Assembly: GCA_030830145.1 (NCBI GenBank)
Contig: JAURNO010000441.1
Location: forward strand, 1-14,554
Direction: 5' to 3'
Source of the DNA: Verrucomicrobiota bacterium
GTDB taxonomy: Bacteria > Verrucomicrobiota > Verrucomicrobiia > Opitutales > Seribacteraceae
DNA: 14,554 nucleotides
The notes under the pieces were generated by a model that was given only the letters and a program-made list of their open reading frames with translations, was not told the DNA's origin and did no database searches. Position 1 is the first letter of the stretch, and every line of letters starts with the position of its first letter. A program made the position numbers and the translations under genes. Shown here piece by piece: positions 14,554 to 14,554 of this stretch.

Positions 14554-14554
14554 C

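Overview
The window reads as chromosomal, mostly housekeeping DNA from a Gram-negative (diderm) bacterium. It encodes an LptE-like lipoprotein, a BamD-like periplasmic TPR protein and other envelope genes. Base composition is roughly balanced. The mix of a K+-dependent-type membrane pyrophosphatase, a cysteine-free L32, few Shine-Dalgarno sequences and lineage-specific TPR and MORN proteins suggests the Planctomycetes-Verrucomicrobia-Chlamydiae group, perhaps Verrucomicrobiota (Opitutae-like). That placement is inference, not proof.

Layout. (1) 3-1913 (+): the 3' part of hppA, cut by the left edge, convergent with the next block and only 14 bp from it. (2) 6493-1928 (-): a tight six-gene run, rpmF, plsX, fabH, a BamD-like gene, an LptE-like gene and rpe. 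A good sigma70-type promoter lies just before rpmF. Junctions are 20 bp, a 4-bp overlap, 15 bp, an 8-bp overlap and 4 bp, so this is very probably one operon. (3) 7551-6556 (-): uppP, with an unusual signal-like N-terminal extension and a non-ATG start. (4) 7599-9988 (+): trpD and glmM, overlapping by ATGA and divergent from uppP. (5) 10063-11463 (+): a cytoplasmic TPR protein of unknown function. (6) 11566-11479 (-): tRNA-Ser(CGA) with encoded CCA. (7) 11567-11932: about 366 bp without a gene, containing a tRNA promoter candidate and a nested hairpin. (8) 11933-13030 (+): a MORN-repeat lipoprotein. (9) 13078 to the right edge (-): a large protein of unknown function, cut at its N-terminus.

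The theme of the central 8 kb is envelope building. PlsX and FabH feed fatty-acid and phospholipid synthesis. The BamD-like and LptE-like proteins belong to outer-membrane protein and LPS assembly. UppP recycles the undecaprenyl carrier, and GlmM makes the glucosamine-1-phosphate that leads to UDP-GlcNAc for peptidoglycan and lipid A. rpmF ties this operon to ribosome production. I found no mobile element, CRISPR array, integrase, defence system or toxin-antitoxin pair. No clearly new multi-gene system is visible. The most unusual points are the operon composition, the modified UppP N-terminus, the non-lipidated BamD-like protein, the MORN lipoprotein architecture, the near absence of Shine-Dalgarno sequences, and the hairpin at about 11.75 kb.
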